A DNA stretch of 64,000 nt from positions 2,046,001 through 2,110,000 of the forward strand of contig NZ_CP022297.1 of the NCBI RefSeq assembly GCF_017310015.1, in the 5' to 3' direction. Shown here in pieces: positions 17,967 through 25,705 of this stretch. Below the pieces are notes generated by a model, which was not told the DNA's origin, made no database searches, and saw only the letters and a list, made by a program, of their open reading frames with translations. Position numbers and translations under genes: made by a program. Every line of letters begins with the position of its first letter. The first letter of the stretch is position 1. The stretch comes from Marinobacterium iners (GTDB lineage: Bacteria; Pseudomonadota; Gammaproteobacteria; Pseudomonadales; Balneatricaceae).

Positions 17967-18734
17967 CTAAAGTGGCCGTGTGAATTCATTACCACCGTTA
18001 TCCCTCAGCCAAAGGGTATAACCGGTCGTATCTTCATCAAGATCAAAGCTGATCACCGGGTTCTCAGATACCGGCTGAGACAACTCCATACGGATCTGAA
18101 CCTCGCCGGCCCCATTACGCAATTCAAGCTGTTGCAGATAAAACTCCGGAATCGCATCCACCAACCCAGTGTCCATCGGGTGGATCACACGCAATTTAAG
18201 CCGAGATCCCTCGCCTTCTGCGTTGCTGAAGCGGCGCGCCTGAACTTCGCCGAGGTGACTCTGCCAGTAAGGGTCCGCATTACCCATACTGGGCGTGGTG
18301 CAACCACCACCGGCCGCTTCGAGCTGGGCATAGCCAATATGCCAGCTGCCGCTTTTGGTCAGCACGGCCGCTCGCACCGCGGTACTCTGCTGCACCTTAA
18401 TGCGCAGTGAAACGCGACCGTTGGCGTTCTTAATCGGGTAGTAGTCGAAGATATGCTGGATCGGGTTCAGGTCAGCCCAGACCACAATGCGCTCGATCTC
18501 ACCGGCAAAGGCACTGGCATCGATACTAATCGGCACCTGGGCAGGGTCTTCGGCAAATGCCGGGACTTCAACTTTGATACGAGGCTCAAAGCGGTAGTCT
18601 GCATCCCCCAGAAAAATTTTCCGCGTGTAGTCCCACATCACTGAATTGAGGGGATCATCGGGAGTACCCGCCTGCAACACCCCCGTAAACAACAGAGCCA
18701 GCAGACCAACAAGGCCTGAGCGAAACATCTGCAT
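17967..18734 (-). CDS. quinoprotein dehydrogenase-associated SoxYZ-like carrier
   Basis: 255 aa. Signal peptide of about 22 residues (LQAG). The N-terminal half resembles SoxY and ends in the swinging-arm motif AAGGGCTTPSM, with a reactive cysteine near residue 145; the C-terminal half resembles SoxZ. SoxY and SoxZ are thus fused, as in the quinoprotein-associated carrier family. In thiosulfate oxidation the SoxY cysteine carries the substrate covalently; what it carries here is unknown. No other sox genes are visible, so this is not thiosulfate oxidation. GAGG stands before the ATG at 18734. Confidence 0.87.
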   Translation of the reverse strand: MQMFRSGLVGLLALLFTGVLQAGTPDDPLNSVMWDYTRKIFLGDADYRFEPRIKVEVPAFAEDPAQVPISIDASAFAGEIERIVVWADLNPIQHIFDYYPIKNANGRVSLRIKVQQSTAVRAAVLTKSGSWHIGYAQLEAAGGGCTTPSMGNADPYWQSHLGEVQARRFSNAEGEGSRLKLRVIHPMDTGLVDAIPEFYLQQLELRNGAGEVQIRMELSQPVSENPVISFDLDEDTTGYTLWLRDNGGNEFTRPL

Positions 18735-18775
18735 GTGTCATTCCTCTTGTTTTTATTGTGTGAATCCTGACCGGG

Positions 18776-19714
18776 TTATTGCGCTTGAGTCTGGGCTGCC
18801 TGCTCCACCTGATAGAAAGACGGCGCACTGAAACGCACCCCATAACGCTCGAAGATCTGCTTCATCTGACCGCCCCTGATCATGTCGTCGAGTACTGCCT
18901 CAACGGCATACCCCAGTTGACGATCAGTCTCACGCACCGCAATACCTACATCCCACATCTGCCTGCCCATGGTCGGGAAGCTGTTTTCCGCCAGCCTGAA
19001 GCGTGGATTGCCGCCCTGCTCCAGCAACCAGTCGATCTCTGATCGCATTGCCATCACGGCTGCAACCTCACCCTGCTCCATGGCCTCGAACGCAGCACGC
19101 GGGTTGACGTAATGGCGAGTCTTGTCACGCAGCCGGCCATTCAGAGCGGATGTGAAATAGAAAGCCGGCACAGTATCAACCTCGACCCCTACAGGCTCAT
19201 ACTGAAACACCGCAACGGTTTTGACTGAGTCCAACCGCTGCGAGTCATAGGCGACCTGCCAGCGTTCTTCATGATAGGGCGCCATCATGACCACGAATTC
19301 GTTGATCAAATACCCCAGTGAATCCTGTTTGTAGGCATAGGCCTTGTCATAGGGCACTCGCAGCATCACATCTGCCACGTTTTTCAGCGCAAGAGGATTG
19401 TCTTCATCCTTGTCCAGGTAGTGACCCCGCCAGACATTGTTGCGCAGGTCATCTTCGAGACCTTCGTCGGGCGTGATCCAGTGCAGCTGCAGATCAAGCT
19501 CCAGCTTATCCGCAATGTGGCGAGCGATATCCACATCCAGCCCGGCAGGCTTGCCCTGTTCCTCCCATGAATACGGTGGAAAGTCCTTGTAGACACCGAT
19601 ACGAATATATCCCGAGTCGATCACGTCATCATACAAACGCGCAAAAGCCTGCTCGTTTCCGAGCAGGCCTGCCATCAGGGATATAAGCAGTGTCAGCAGC
19701 TTATTCCTCAACAT
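18776..19714 (-). CDS. quinoprotein dehydrogenase-associated periplasmic substrate-binding protein
   Basis: 312 aa. Signal peptide (about 25 residues, QAFA-R), then an SBP_bac_3-type fold (IRIGVYKDFPPYSWEEQGKPAGLDVDIARHIADKL). Homologues accompany methanol and ethanol quinoproteins, like XoxJ/MxaJ, and are thought to help activate the dehydrogenase rather than feed a transporter. In line with this, no transporter genes adjoin it. The start overlaps the pedF stop by 14 nt. The MxaJ/XoxJ-like role is inferred from family and position. Confidence 0.87.
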   Translation of the reverse strand: MLRNKLLTLLISLMAGLLGNEQAFARLYDDVIDSGYIRIGVYKDFPPYSWEEQGKPAGLDVDIARHIADKLELDLQLHWITPDEGLEDDLRNNVWRGHYLDKDEDNPLALKNVADVMLRVPYDKAYAYKQDSLGYLINEFVVMMAPYHEERWQVAYDSQRLDSVKTVAVFQYEPVGVEVDTVPAFYFTSALNGRLRDKTRHYVNPRAAFEAMEQGEVAAVMAMRSEIDWLLEQGGNPRFRLAENSFPTMGRQMWDVGIAVRETDRQLGYAVEAVLDDMIRGGQMKQIFERYGVRFSAPSFYQVEQAAQTQAQ

Positions 19715-20144
19715 ATTTGGTCTCCAGCCAGGTTCTGATCGCCCAGAGCGCCTCCTGACTCAACGTATCCGCCATTTTGGGCATGTAGACGGCGCCATCA
19801 CGCACCGCCCCGTTTATCACGCGGTACTTGAACCAGTCATCACCTTCAAAATCCGGGCTCAGGTAACGCAGATCCGGTGCGATACCGCCTGAAATACCGT
19901 CCAGTCCATGACAGCGAGCACAATTTTGGTTATAGGCTGAGGCACCAATCTTCACCGCCAGATCGTGGTCATCAGAAGGCGCACGATAGGGGTTGGTATC
20001 TGCCCAGTCTTCACCCAGACTGGACAGCCCTTCGGTATCCACCGCCTGAGGCGTGACATCGCCGTGCGCCAGAACCTGGCCGGAAAGCGCAGAAGCCATC
20101 AAAGTGGCAGCCAACAGGCCGGTGAGTTTGTTATGCTTGGACAT
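19701..20144 (-). CDS. pedF: cytochrome c-550 PedF
   Basis: 147 aa. Signal peptide (about 26 residues, VLAHGD), one haem c site CARCHG near residue 75 and a likely axial Met in YMPKMADTLS. This is the periplasmic electron acceptor for PQQ ethanol dehydrogenases (PedF / cytochrome c550 family). It is first of the minus-strand run pedF, binding protein, SoxYZ-like, MBL, and is divergent from the exaA gene, so both can share the 390-nt control region. Confidence 0.9.
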   Translation of the reverse strand: MSKHNKLTGLLAATLMASALSGQVLAHGDVTPQAVDTEGLSSLGEDWADTNPYRAPSDDHDLAVKIGASAYNQNCARCHGLDGISGGIAPDLRYLSPDFEGDDWFKYRVINGAVRDGAVYMPKMADTLSQEALWAIRTWLETKYVEE

Positions 20145-20270
20145 GGTTGTTCACCCGTTTCTTGTTTTATCTGACAGAACGCAGCCGGGGAACAGGCCCC
20201 GACCTTGATGAGCTCATGATGAACCAGCCGTCACAGCGCCAGAATTCAACCTTGGCACCCAAAACATTGG

Positions 20271-20283
20271 CCTTTGGTAGTAA
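20271..20283 (-). promoter_or_regulatory. ACTACC element, pedF side
   Basis: On the minus strand TTACTACCAAAGG, about 130 nt before the pedF start. It shares TTACTACCAA with the element upstream of pedH. Confidence 0.5.
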
Positions 20284-20322
20284 ATTTCACAGATAACCAG
20301 TACCAGGGGTTGATTCAGTCAC

Positions 20323-20335
20323 ACCAAGGTAGTAA
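20323..20335 (-). promoter_or_regulatory. ACTACC element, exaA side
   Basis: On the minus strand TTACTACCTTGGT, about 200 nt before the exaA start and 52 bp from the pedF-side element. Five helical turns between the two would place them on the same face of the DNA. Confidence 0.5.
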
Positions 20336-20362
20336 AACTAAAGCATAACCATTTGATTGTAA

Positions 20363-20377
20363 GGGATTTTTTCCCGG
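20363..20377 (+). promoter_or_regulatory. GGGATTTTTTCCCGG element upstream of exaA
   Basis: Thirteen of 15 bases match the element in the pedH leader. It lies about 155 nt before the exaA start, just downstream of the ACTACC element. The two dehydrogenases are expected to be oppositely controlled, which makes a shared site worth testing. Confidence 0.4.
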
Positions 20378-20533
20378 TAACCATGTGGAATCTCCCGCTC
20401 ACATCCACCTCCATTCCCAGCTTTTCAGGGTCGGCTTCCGTCGCCTGAACCCCCTCTTGCTGAACACAATGCTCTGGCAATGGCCACTCTCGAACGAGGC
20501 TGGCTGAACACCACTCAACAGGGTATTGAACTG

Positions 20534-22399
20534 ATGAAAACAAATATAAAAGCGCCACGCCGCGCCCTGCTGGCGGGATCTGTCCAGACCGCTGTACTGG
20601 GCATCGCCATCAGCCTTGGCAGTGTCGGGGTACAGGCTGCCTCTTCCAATGTTAGCTGGGATGACATACTCAACGACCAGACCACCCCGCAGGATGTACT
20701 TGGCTATGGCATAGGGCCCAAGGCTCAGCGTTACAGCCCGATGAGCGCCATTAATGTTGACAACATCGAGATGCTGACCCCGGCCTGGTCATTTTCCTTC
20801 GGTGATGAGAAGCAGCGTGGGCAAGAGTCACAGGCGCTGGTGCATGACGGTGTTATCTATGTGACCGGTTCCTACTCACGCATCTTCGCCATCGACGCCC
20901 GCACCGGTAAACAGATCTGGTCCTACAGTGCACGTCTGCCGGACGATATTCGCCCCTGCTGCGATGTGGTAAACCGCGGTGCCGCCATCTTTGGTGACAA
21001 GGTATTCTTCGGCACGCTGGATGCTGCCATCGTGGCGCTGGACAAGAACACCGGTAAGGTTGTCTGGAAGCAGAAATTTGGTGATCACAGTGCCGGATAT
21101 ACCATGACCGGTGCTCCCACACTGGTAAAGGATCAGAAAACCGGCAAGGTACTGCTGATTCATGGCTCATCGGGTGACGAGTTTGGTGTGGTCGGCAAAC
21201 TGTTCGCGCGTGACCCGGACACCGGTGAAGAGATCTGGATGCGTCCATTCGTTGAAGGTCATATGGGTCGTCTGAATGGCAAGGAAAGTACGCCGACCGG
21301 TGACCCTCGTGCCCCCACATGGCCAGATGATCCCAACACCGAGACCGGTAAGGTCGAAGCCTGGAGCCATGGCGGCGGCGCCCCCTGGCAGAGCGCCAGC
21401 TTTGATGTCGAAACCAACACCATCATCATCGGTGCCGGCAACCCTGCCCCCTGGAACACCTGGGAACGCACTTCACCTGGCGGCAATCCGCTGGACTATG
21501 ACAACCTCTACACATCGGGACAGGTTGGCGTCGATCCCAGCACCGGAGAGGTGAAATGGTTCTATCAGCATACCCCCAATGATGCCTGGGACTTCTCCGG
21601 CAACAACGAACTAGTGCTGTTTGAATATGATGACGATGGCAAGACCGTCAAGGCCACGGCTCACGCCGACCGTAACGGCTTCTTCTATGTAGTCAACCGT
21701 GAGAACGGCAAGTTCATGCACGCCTTCCCGTTCGTTGACAACATCACTTGGGCCACCCATATCGATCCTGACACCGGGCGTCCGGCAGAAGTTGAAGGAC
21801 AGCGTCCGCCACCGCCCAAACCCGGTGAGAAAAAAGGCGAATCCATCGAGGTATCTCCTCCATTCCTCGGTGGCAAAAACTGGAACCCTATGGCCTACAG
21901 CCAGGATACCGGCCTGTTCTATATTCCGGCCAACCACTGGAAAGAGGATTACTGGACTGAAGAGGTGACCTACCAGAAAGGCGCGGCCTATCTTGGCCAG
22001 GGCTTCCGCATTCGCAAAATGTATGACGACCATGTCGGCATCCTGCGCGCCATGGACCCGGTCACCGGTGAAACCGCCTGGGAGCACAAGGAGAAGCTGC
22101 CATTGTGGGCAGGCGTTCTCACCACCAAGGGCGGACTGGTCTTTACCGGTACCGGCGATGGCTACCTGAAAGCCTTTGATGCCAAAAACGGCAAGGAGCT
22201 GTGGAAGTTCCAGACCGGTTCCGGAATCATCTCCAGCCCCATCACCTGGGAGATGGATGGTGAGCAGTACATTGGTGTCGCCTCCGGCTACGGTGGAGCC
22301 GTGCCACTCTGGGGCGGCGATATGGCCGACCTGACCAAGCCCGTACCACAGGGCGGGTCCTTCTGGGCCTTCAAGCTGCCGAAGTGGGCTAACAAGTAA
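20534..22399 (+). CDS. exaA: PQQ-dependent ethanol dehydrogenase, calcium type (ExaA/PedE-like)
   Basis: 621 aa. Periplasmic quinoprotein with a long signal peptide (about residues 1-36, VQAA-S). Vicinal cysteines Cys142-Cys143 (RPCCDVVNRG). The catalytic Asp is Asp353 in PNDAWDFSGNNE; the residue two places on is Ser355, the calcium-type state, so this is the counterpart of the lanthanide-type enzyme at 15082-16854. The start at 20534 is chosen because the signal peptide begins there (MKTNIKAPRR); an in-frame ATG at 20480 would add 18 residues that do not look like a signal sequence. Electrons should go to PedF, which is divergently encoded. A hairpin terminator follows at 22404. Confidence 0.92.
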   Translation: MKTNIKAPRRALLAGSVQTAVLGIAISLGSVGVQAASSNVSWDDILNDQTTPQDVLGYGIGPKAQRYSPMSAINVDNIEMLTPAWSFSFGDEKQRGQESQALVHDGVIYVTGSYSRIFAIDARTGKQIWSYSARLPDDIRPCCDVVNRGAAIFGDKVFFGTLDAAIVALDKNTGKVVWKQKFGDHSAGYTMTGAPTLVKDQKTGKVLLIHGSSGDEFGVVGKLFARDPDTGEEIWMRPFVEGHMGRLNGKESTPTGDPRAPTWPDDPNTETGKVEAWSHGGGAPWQSASFDVETNTIIIGAGNPAPWNTWERTSPGGNPLDYDNLYTSGQVGVDPSTGEVKWFYQHTPNDAWDFSGNNELVLFEYDDDGKTVKATAHADRNGFFYVVNRENGKFMHAFPFVDNITWATHIDPDTGRPAEVEGQRPPPPKPGEKKGESIEVSPPFLGGKNWNPMAYSQDTGLFYIPANHWKEDYWTEEVTYQKGAAYLGQGFRIRKMYDDHVGILRAMDPVTGETAWEHKEKLPLWAGVLTTKGGLVFTGTGDGYLKAFDAKNGKELWKFQTGSGIISSPITWEMDGEQYIGVASGYGGAVPLWGGDMADLTKPVPQGGSFWAFKLPKWANK

Positions 22400-22403
22400 A
22401 CCC

Positions 22404-22428
22404 ATGGGGCCCAAGCGGCCCCATTTTT
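22404..22428 (+). terminator. terminator after exaA
   Basis: ATGGGGCC, 5-nt loop, GGCCCCAT, then a run of T. It lies 4 nt after the exaA stop and before the pentapeptide gene, which may therefore be expressed by read-through or its own promoter. Confidence 0.8.
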
Positions 22429-22446
22429 CATGGCAGGAGATCTTCC

Positions 22447-23082
22447 ATGCTTAAATTGATTATTCCCACGTTGGCCCTGTCATTGCCACTGACAGCCCTC
22501 GCGTGTGAACCCGCGCAAAAAGCCGAATGCCCGGGCGCCAATCTACAGGGACACAACCTGGCCGGCATGCAGCTCGATGGTATCAACCTGAGCAAAGCCA
22601 ATCTGCGTTATGCCGATTTGCGCCATGCAGATCTGCGTGGTGCGAATCTTGAAGGCGCCGATCTTAGCCACGCGCTGCTCACACGGGCCAATCTGGAGAA
22701 GGCCAACCTGCGCGGTGCCAAACTGAATGAAGCCAATATGGTGGCCATTAGTGGCTGGGCCCTGTTTGCACAGGGGGCTCAATTCAAACAGGCACGGCTG
22801 GATGGGGCGGATCTGTCATTTGCCCGTCTTAGCAATGCCCGATTCGAACAGGCTACCCTCTATGCCGCCAATCTTGAAATGGCATGGATGACCAAAACCC
22901 GTTTTACAGGCAGCAATCTGCGTGATGCTGACCTGCAGGAAGCCAAGCTCAATAACGCCAACCTTGAAAACGCTGACCTGCGTGGAGCAAAACTCCGCTT
23001 TGCAACCTTTCAGAACACCTGGATGGAAGGCTGCACCGGCTGCCCCCACGACTGGATGACGCCTAAACACCCCATTGAGTAA
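22447..23082 (+). CDS. secreted pentapeptide-repeat protein
   Basis: 211 aa. Signal peptide (about residues 1-19, LTALA-C) then near-continuous A(D/N)LXX pentapeptide repeats from residue 30 to 200, interrupted around 95-110 (VAISGWALFAQGAQF). Such repeats fold into a right-handed quadrilateral beta-helix. The mature N-terminus starts with Cys (ALACEP), so it could be a lipoprotein, although the lipobox is weak. There is another cysteine pair near the end (EGCTGCPHDW). Pentapeptide genes recur next to quinoprotein ethanol dehydrogenases; the role is unknown. GGAG lies upstream of the ATG. Confidence 0.85.
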   Translation: MLKLIIPTLALSLPLTALACEPAQKAECPGANLQGHNLAGMQLDGINLSKANLRYADLRHADLRGANLEGADLSHALLTRANLEKANLRGAKLNEANMVAISGWALFAQGAQFKQARLDGADLSFARLSNARFEQATLYAANLEMAWMTKTRFTGSNLRDADLQEAKLNNANLENADLRGAKLRFATFQNTWMEGCTGCPHDWMTPKHPIE

Positions 23083-23100
23083 CCAGCCACATAACTGAAA

Positions 23101-23132
23101 GGCCGCTGCAACCTTCATCAGGTGCAGCGGCC
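23101..23132. terminator. hairpin after the pentapeptide gene
   Basis: GGCCGCTGCA and TGCAGCGGCC, a 10-bp perfect stem with a 12-nt loop. There is no T-run. It lies between convergent genes and may act as a terminator for both. Confidence 0.6.
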
Positions 23133-23174
23133 ATTATCACTTCAGAGAGCAGCCTGCCAGGGCAAGTGTAAAGC

Positions 23175-23825
23175 TCAAGGCAGCTCAGAGCAGCCCGGCT
23201 TGATCAAGCCACAGCGGATAGCCAGATGCACCAGCTCCGCAGTCGATCCGACCTCCAGTTTGCTCTTCAAAAGCGCACTGTGATTGGACACCGTTTTGGC
23301 ACTGATACAGAGCTGGTCCGCAATGTGTTTCGGTGTAAGGCCTCGCGCCAGCATGACAAAGATCTCAAACTCACGCTGTGTCATGTTGGCCAGCCGAGGA
23401 TCGCCGCCGCCCTTGCCCTGCATCGCCAGTCGCGTTGCCAGCTCATGCTCCACATAGGGCTGCCCTTGCACCACACGCTTAACAGCGTCCAGCAGAATTT
23501 CGGGCGAACTGCTCTTGGTGATATACCCCAGCGCGCCAGCATCCAGGGCCTGCTTAACCATCGGTAGCTCATCATACATGCTGAAGAACAGTACTTTTGC
23601 CGATGCATCCCGCTCCAGAATACGTTTGGCCGTTTCGATCCCACTGATATCGGGCAGGTTGATATCCAATATCACCAGGTCGGGCCGCTGTTGCAGCCAA
23701 AGCGCAAAACCATCGTGGCCACAGCCAGCCTCGATGATCTCGCACCGTTCCAGCATGGCTTCCAGCAAACTGGCATAGCCCTGACGTACAACCGCATGAT
23801 CATCAGTCAGCAGAATTTTCATCAC
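23175..23825 (-). CDS. LuxR/NarL-family response regulator (EraR/PedR2-like)
   Basis: 216 aa. Receiver domain with phospho-acceptor in LVILDINLPDISG (near residue 55), then a LuxR helix-turn-helix (about 145-205, TPKHIADQLCISAKTVSNH). The start codon overlaps the stop of the kinase gene (ATGA), so they form a two-component pair. In Pseudomonas, LuxR regulators next to exaA/pedE/pedH control the switch between the dehydrogenases (EraR/ExaE, PedR2). This is the best local candidate for a dehydrogenase-specific regulator, but which orthologue it is cannot be settled by eye. Confidence 0.87.
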   Translation of the reverse strand: MMKILLTDDHAVVRQGYASLLEAMLERCEIIEAGCGHDGFALWLQQRPDLVILDINLPDISGIETAKRILERDASAKVLFFSMYDELPMVKQALDAGALGYITKSSSPEILLDAVKRVVQGQPYVEHELATRLAMQGKGGGDPRLANMTQREFEIFVMLARGLTPKHIADQLCISAKTVSNHSALLKSKLEVGSTAELVHLAIRCGLIKPGCSELP

Positions 23826-25108
23826 TGTGCGCCCCCAGGCAACGGAAGATCAAGTTTGAGCAGCAGGCCCTGCCCCACCGCCGAGGTTAATTCCAGACTG
23901 GCATTCATGTAACGAGCTCGCTCTTGCATTGAACGCAGACCCACACCAGGGCGCAGCTCGGCAGGCAGCCCCTGGCCATTGTCCTGCACACGTAAGCTCA
24001 GATGATCACCACAACGGATCAAACTGATACAGACTCGTGTTGCCTGAGCATGCCTTGCCACGTTATTCAACGCTTCCTGCAGTAACCGGTAAAGATGAGT
24101 CGCTGACTCCTCATCCGGCAACTCCGGCAGGGTTCTGAGCAGCAACTGGCACTCAATTCCACTGCTGCGCTGCCACTGCTCCGCCAGGCTGCGCAGAGAC
24201 TCTTCCAGCCCCAACGGCTCGAGTATCACCGGATGCAGGCTGCGAATCAGGCGCCGAAAACCCTGCTGAATCTGCTCGCAATCGCGCACGATCAAGGGTG
24301 CCGTTTTGGCTACGATATCTGCCCGGTCCGACGCTTTACTCAGCAGATAGGCCTGGGCATGGATGCCAGTCAGGTATTGGCCCAGATCGTCATGCAGCTC
24401 ACGAGCGAGGTAGCTGCGTTCCTTTTCCTGCAGCGCCATCAGCTCACGGGTCAGACGTCGGTTATCCGATTGCTCACGCTCCAGCACCTCGGCCATACGG
24501 TTGAAGTGATCGGCAAGACGTCGTACCTCCGGCACAGAGTAGTTGCCAAGGCGGGCATTGAATTGCCCATGCTGAATACGATCCAGAGCCTGCAGTATCT
24601 GAGCAACCGGGCGCATGCCACGGCTCACGCCCCAGCTGATTGCGGCAGACGACAGCAGCGCTGCACCGAAAAACAGCCAGAAAATCTGCAACGCCGATTC
24701 CCAGACCTCTTCCAACTCATCGGCGGGGTCTGCGATCAGAACCAGCACCTCCTGCTCATTGAGTGGAATGCGCCGCTCAAACAGTGGTTGATGCGCAGGC
24801 CAGACCAGTGCTGCAAACCAGTCCGGTGTGTCACCTCCCCCCCAGCTTTCGGGGGTCGGTGACACACCGGCAGGCAGTACCTGCAAATTCAGGTGCCTCA
24901 GTTCCACCTGCAGCAAAGAGTCCAGCTGCTCCGGATAGCGAACTGCCTGCATCAACAGTTGCTCTGCCATCCGCATGCCGGACGAAAGCTCGCGGCGAAT
25001 ATCAGAGCGTGCCTGATGCATCAGGGCATAGAGACTCAGCAGCAGGGCCAGTAAAAAGGCCGCTGCCACCAGCAGGTTCAGTCTGACGACGGCTCGCATG
25101 GCATTCAA
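23822..25108 (-). CDS. membrane sensor histidine kinase (HAMP, HisKA_3; EraS/PedS2-like)
   Basis: 428 aa. One membrane helix at about 8-30, a periplasmic domain of about 110 residues, a second helix near 140-160, a HAMP linker, a HisKA_3 dimerisation domain with phospho-His in ARELHDDLGQYLTG, and an HATPase (EALNNVARHAQA; DNGQGLP; GLRSMQERA). The periplasmic domain carries few acidic clusters but includes DPADELEEVWES near the second helix, which could sense a metal or ligand. The start is 2 nt downstream of the stop of the cupredoxin-like gene, and the response regulator follows with a 4-nt overlap: a tight three-gene operon. Confidence 0.87.
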   Translation of the reverse strand: MNAMRAVVRLNLLVAAAFLLALLLSLYALMHQARSDIRRELSSGMRMAEQLLMQAVRYPEQLDSLLQVELRHLNLQVLPAGVSPTPESWGGGDTPDWFAALVWPAHQPLFERRIPLNEQEVLVLIADPADELEEVWESALQIFWLFFGAALLSSAAISWGVSRGMRPVAQILQALDRIQHGQFNARLGNYSVPEVRRLADHFNRMAEVLEREQSDNRRLTRELMALQEKERSYLARELHDDLGQYLTGIHAQAYLLSKASDRADIVAKTAPLIVRDCEQIQQGFRRLIRSLHPVILEPLGLEESLRSLAEQWQRSSGIECQLLLRTLPELPDEESATHLYRLLQEALNNVARHAQATRVCISLIRCGDHLSLRVQDNGQGLPAELRPGVGLRSMQERARYMNASLELTSAVGQGLLLKLDLPLPGGAQ

Positions 25109-25110
25109 CT

Positions 25111-25539
25111 TCAGCGAACGCTGAAGACTCCTTCCATGCCCTTGCCTTCAAGCCCTTTCATGAAGAAGCGGTAATCACCAGGCTTGATCGGTACGAAGTA
25201 GATCTCGGCTTCGCCTGCCTGTTCAAACTCAAGCTCAGTTAGTGTTGTGGCTTTGATCTCGATATCACCCGCTTCCACCTTACGCAAAAAGATCGAAGTG
25301 AAAAATTCAGGTGCCTGCATGGCGTATTCCTTGAGTCCGCTGGACACCACTTTCAGGCGATAGGCCTGACCCGTTTCCAGCTCATAGCGTGTCTGGGACA
25401 TGGCATAGTCGGTCACCTCACTCCCCAGTACCAGATCGGGCAAGGCTTCAGGGCGAGTTGTGAGATCACCGGCGGCATGGGTTGTCATAGCGGACAACGA
25501 CAGCAGCGAGCCAACGAGGCAGGTTTTCAGTCTGGACAT
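25111..25539 (-). CDS. periplasmic cupredoxin-like protein lacking copper ligands
   Basis: 142 aa. Signal peptide (about 22 residues, THAA-G) and a cupredoxin-like beta sandwich (ELETGQAYRLKVVSSG; GEAEIYFVPIKPGDYRFFMKG). In true type-1 copper proteins the last loop reads like Y-x-C-x-x-H-x-x-x-M; here Phe and Glu stand near the Cys and His positions, and the mature protein has no His. It is therefore probably not a copper electron carrier. AGGAA lies 6 nt before the ATG at 25539; an upstream in-frame ATG at 25590 would give a non-signal extension. First gene of the operon with the kinase and regulator, so it may be a ligand-sensing partner. Confidence 0.78.
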   Translation of the reverse strand: MSRLKTCLVGSLLSLSAMTTHAAGDLTTRPEALPDLVLGSEVTDYAMSQTRYELETGQAYRLKVVSSGLKEYAMQAPEFFTSIFLRKVEAGDIEIKATTLTELEFEQAGEAEIYFVPIKPGDYRFFMKGLEGKGMEGVFSVR

Positions 25540-25602
25540 GGGTGTTTCCTGTGTTTGGCGTAATGGTTCACACCATGTTAGGCCCCACACTCAGGCGCAA
25601 CA

Positions 25603-25617
25603 TACTACTTCGGTACT
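25603..25617 (+). promoter_or_regulatory. ACTAC-type element between the cupredoxin/TCS operon and the ABC operon
   Basis: TACTACTTCGGTACT lies in the 166-nt divergent gap, 64 nt from one start (25539) and 89 nt from the other (25706). A second near-copy of the half (TTCGTACTTTC) follows at 25624-25634. Confidence 0.45.
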
Positions 25618-25705
25618 GAATGTTTCGTACTTTCTGAATATTTCACCTGTCTCGCCTGCCCCCTAAGCTGGGTCCATAACAATGATAAAGACCTGAGCGT
25701 ACATC

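Larger units (their letters stand above)
20145..20533. other. divergent control region pedF / exaA
   Basis: About 390 nt with no gene. It holds two GGTAGTAA elements 52 bp apart in the same orientation (20276-20283 and 20328-20335), a GGGATTTTTTCCCGG element (20363-20377) and a palindrome ATGAGCTCAT (20208-20217). Promoter boxes could not be assigned with confidence. Confidence 0.7.

Noticed and set aside
17967..18734. thiosulfate oxidation (sox) locus
   Set aside because: Only a SoxYZ-like fusion is present; soxAX, soxB and soxCD are absent and the context is quinoprotein alcohol oxidation.
20253..20275. possible sigma-54 promoter (TTGGCACCC...TTGG)
   Set aside because: The distance between the TGGCAC and TTGG blocks is wrong for a -24/-12 promoter.
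22447..23082. tandem DNA repeat or CRISPR-like array
   Set aside because: The periodicity is protein-level pentapeptide repeats; the DNA repeats are imperfect and have no spacers.
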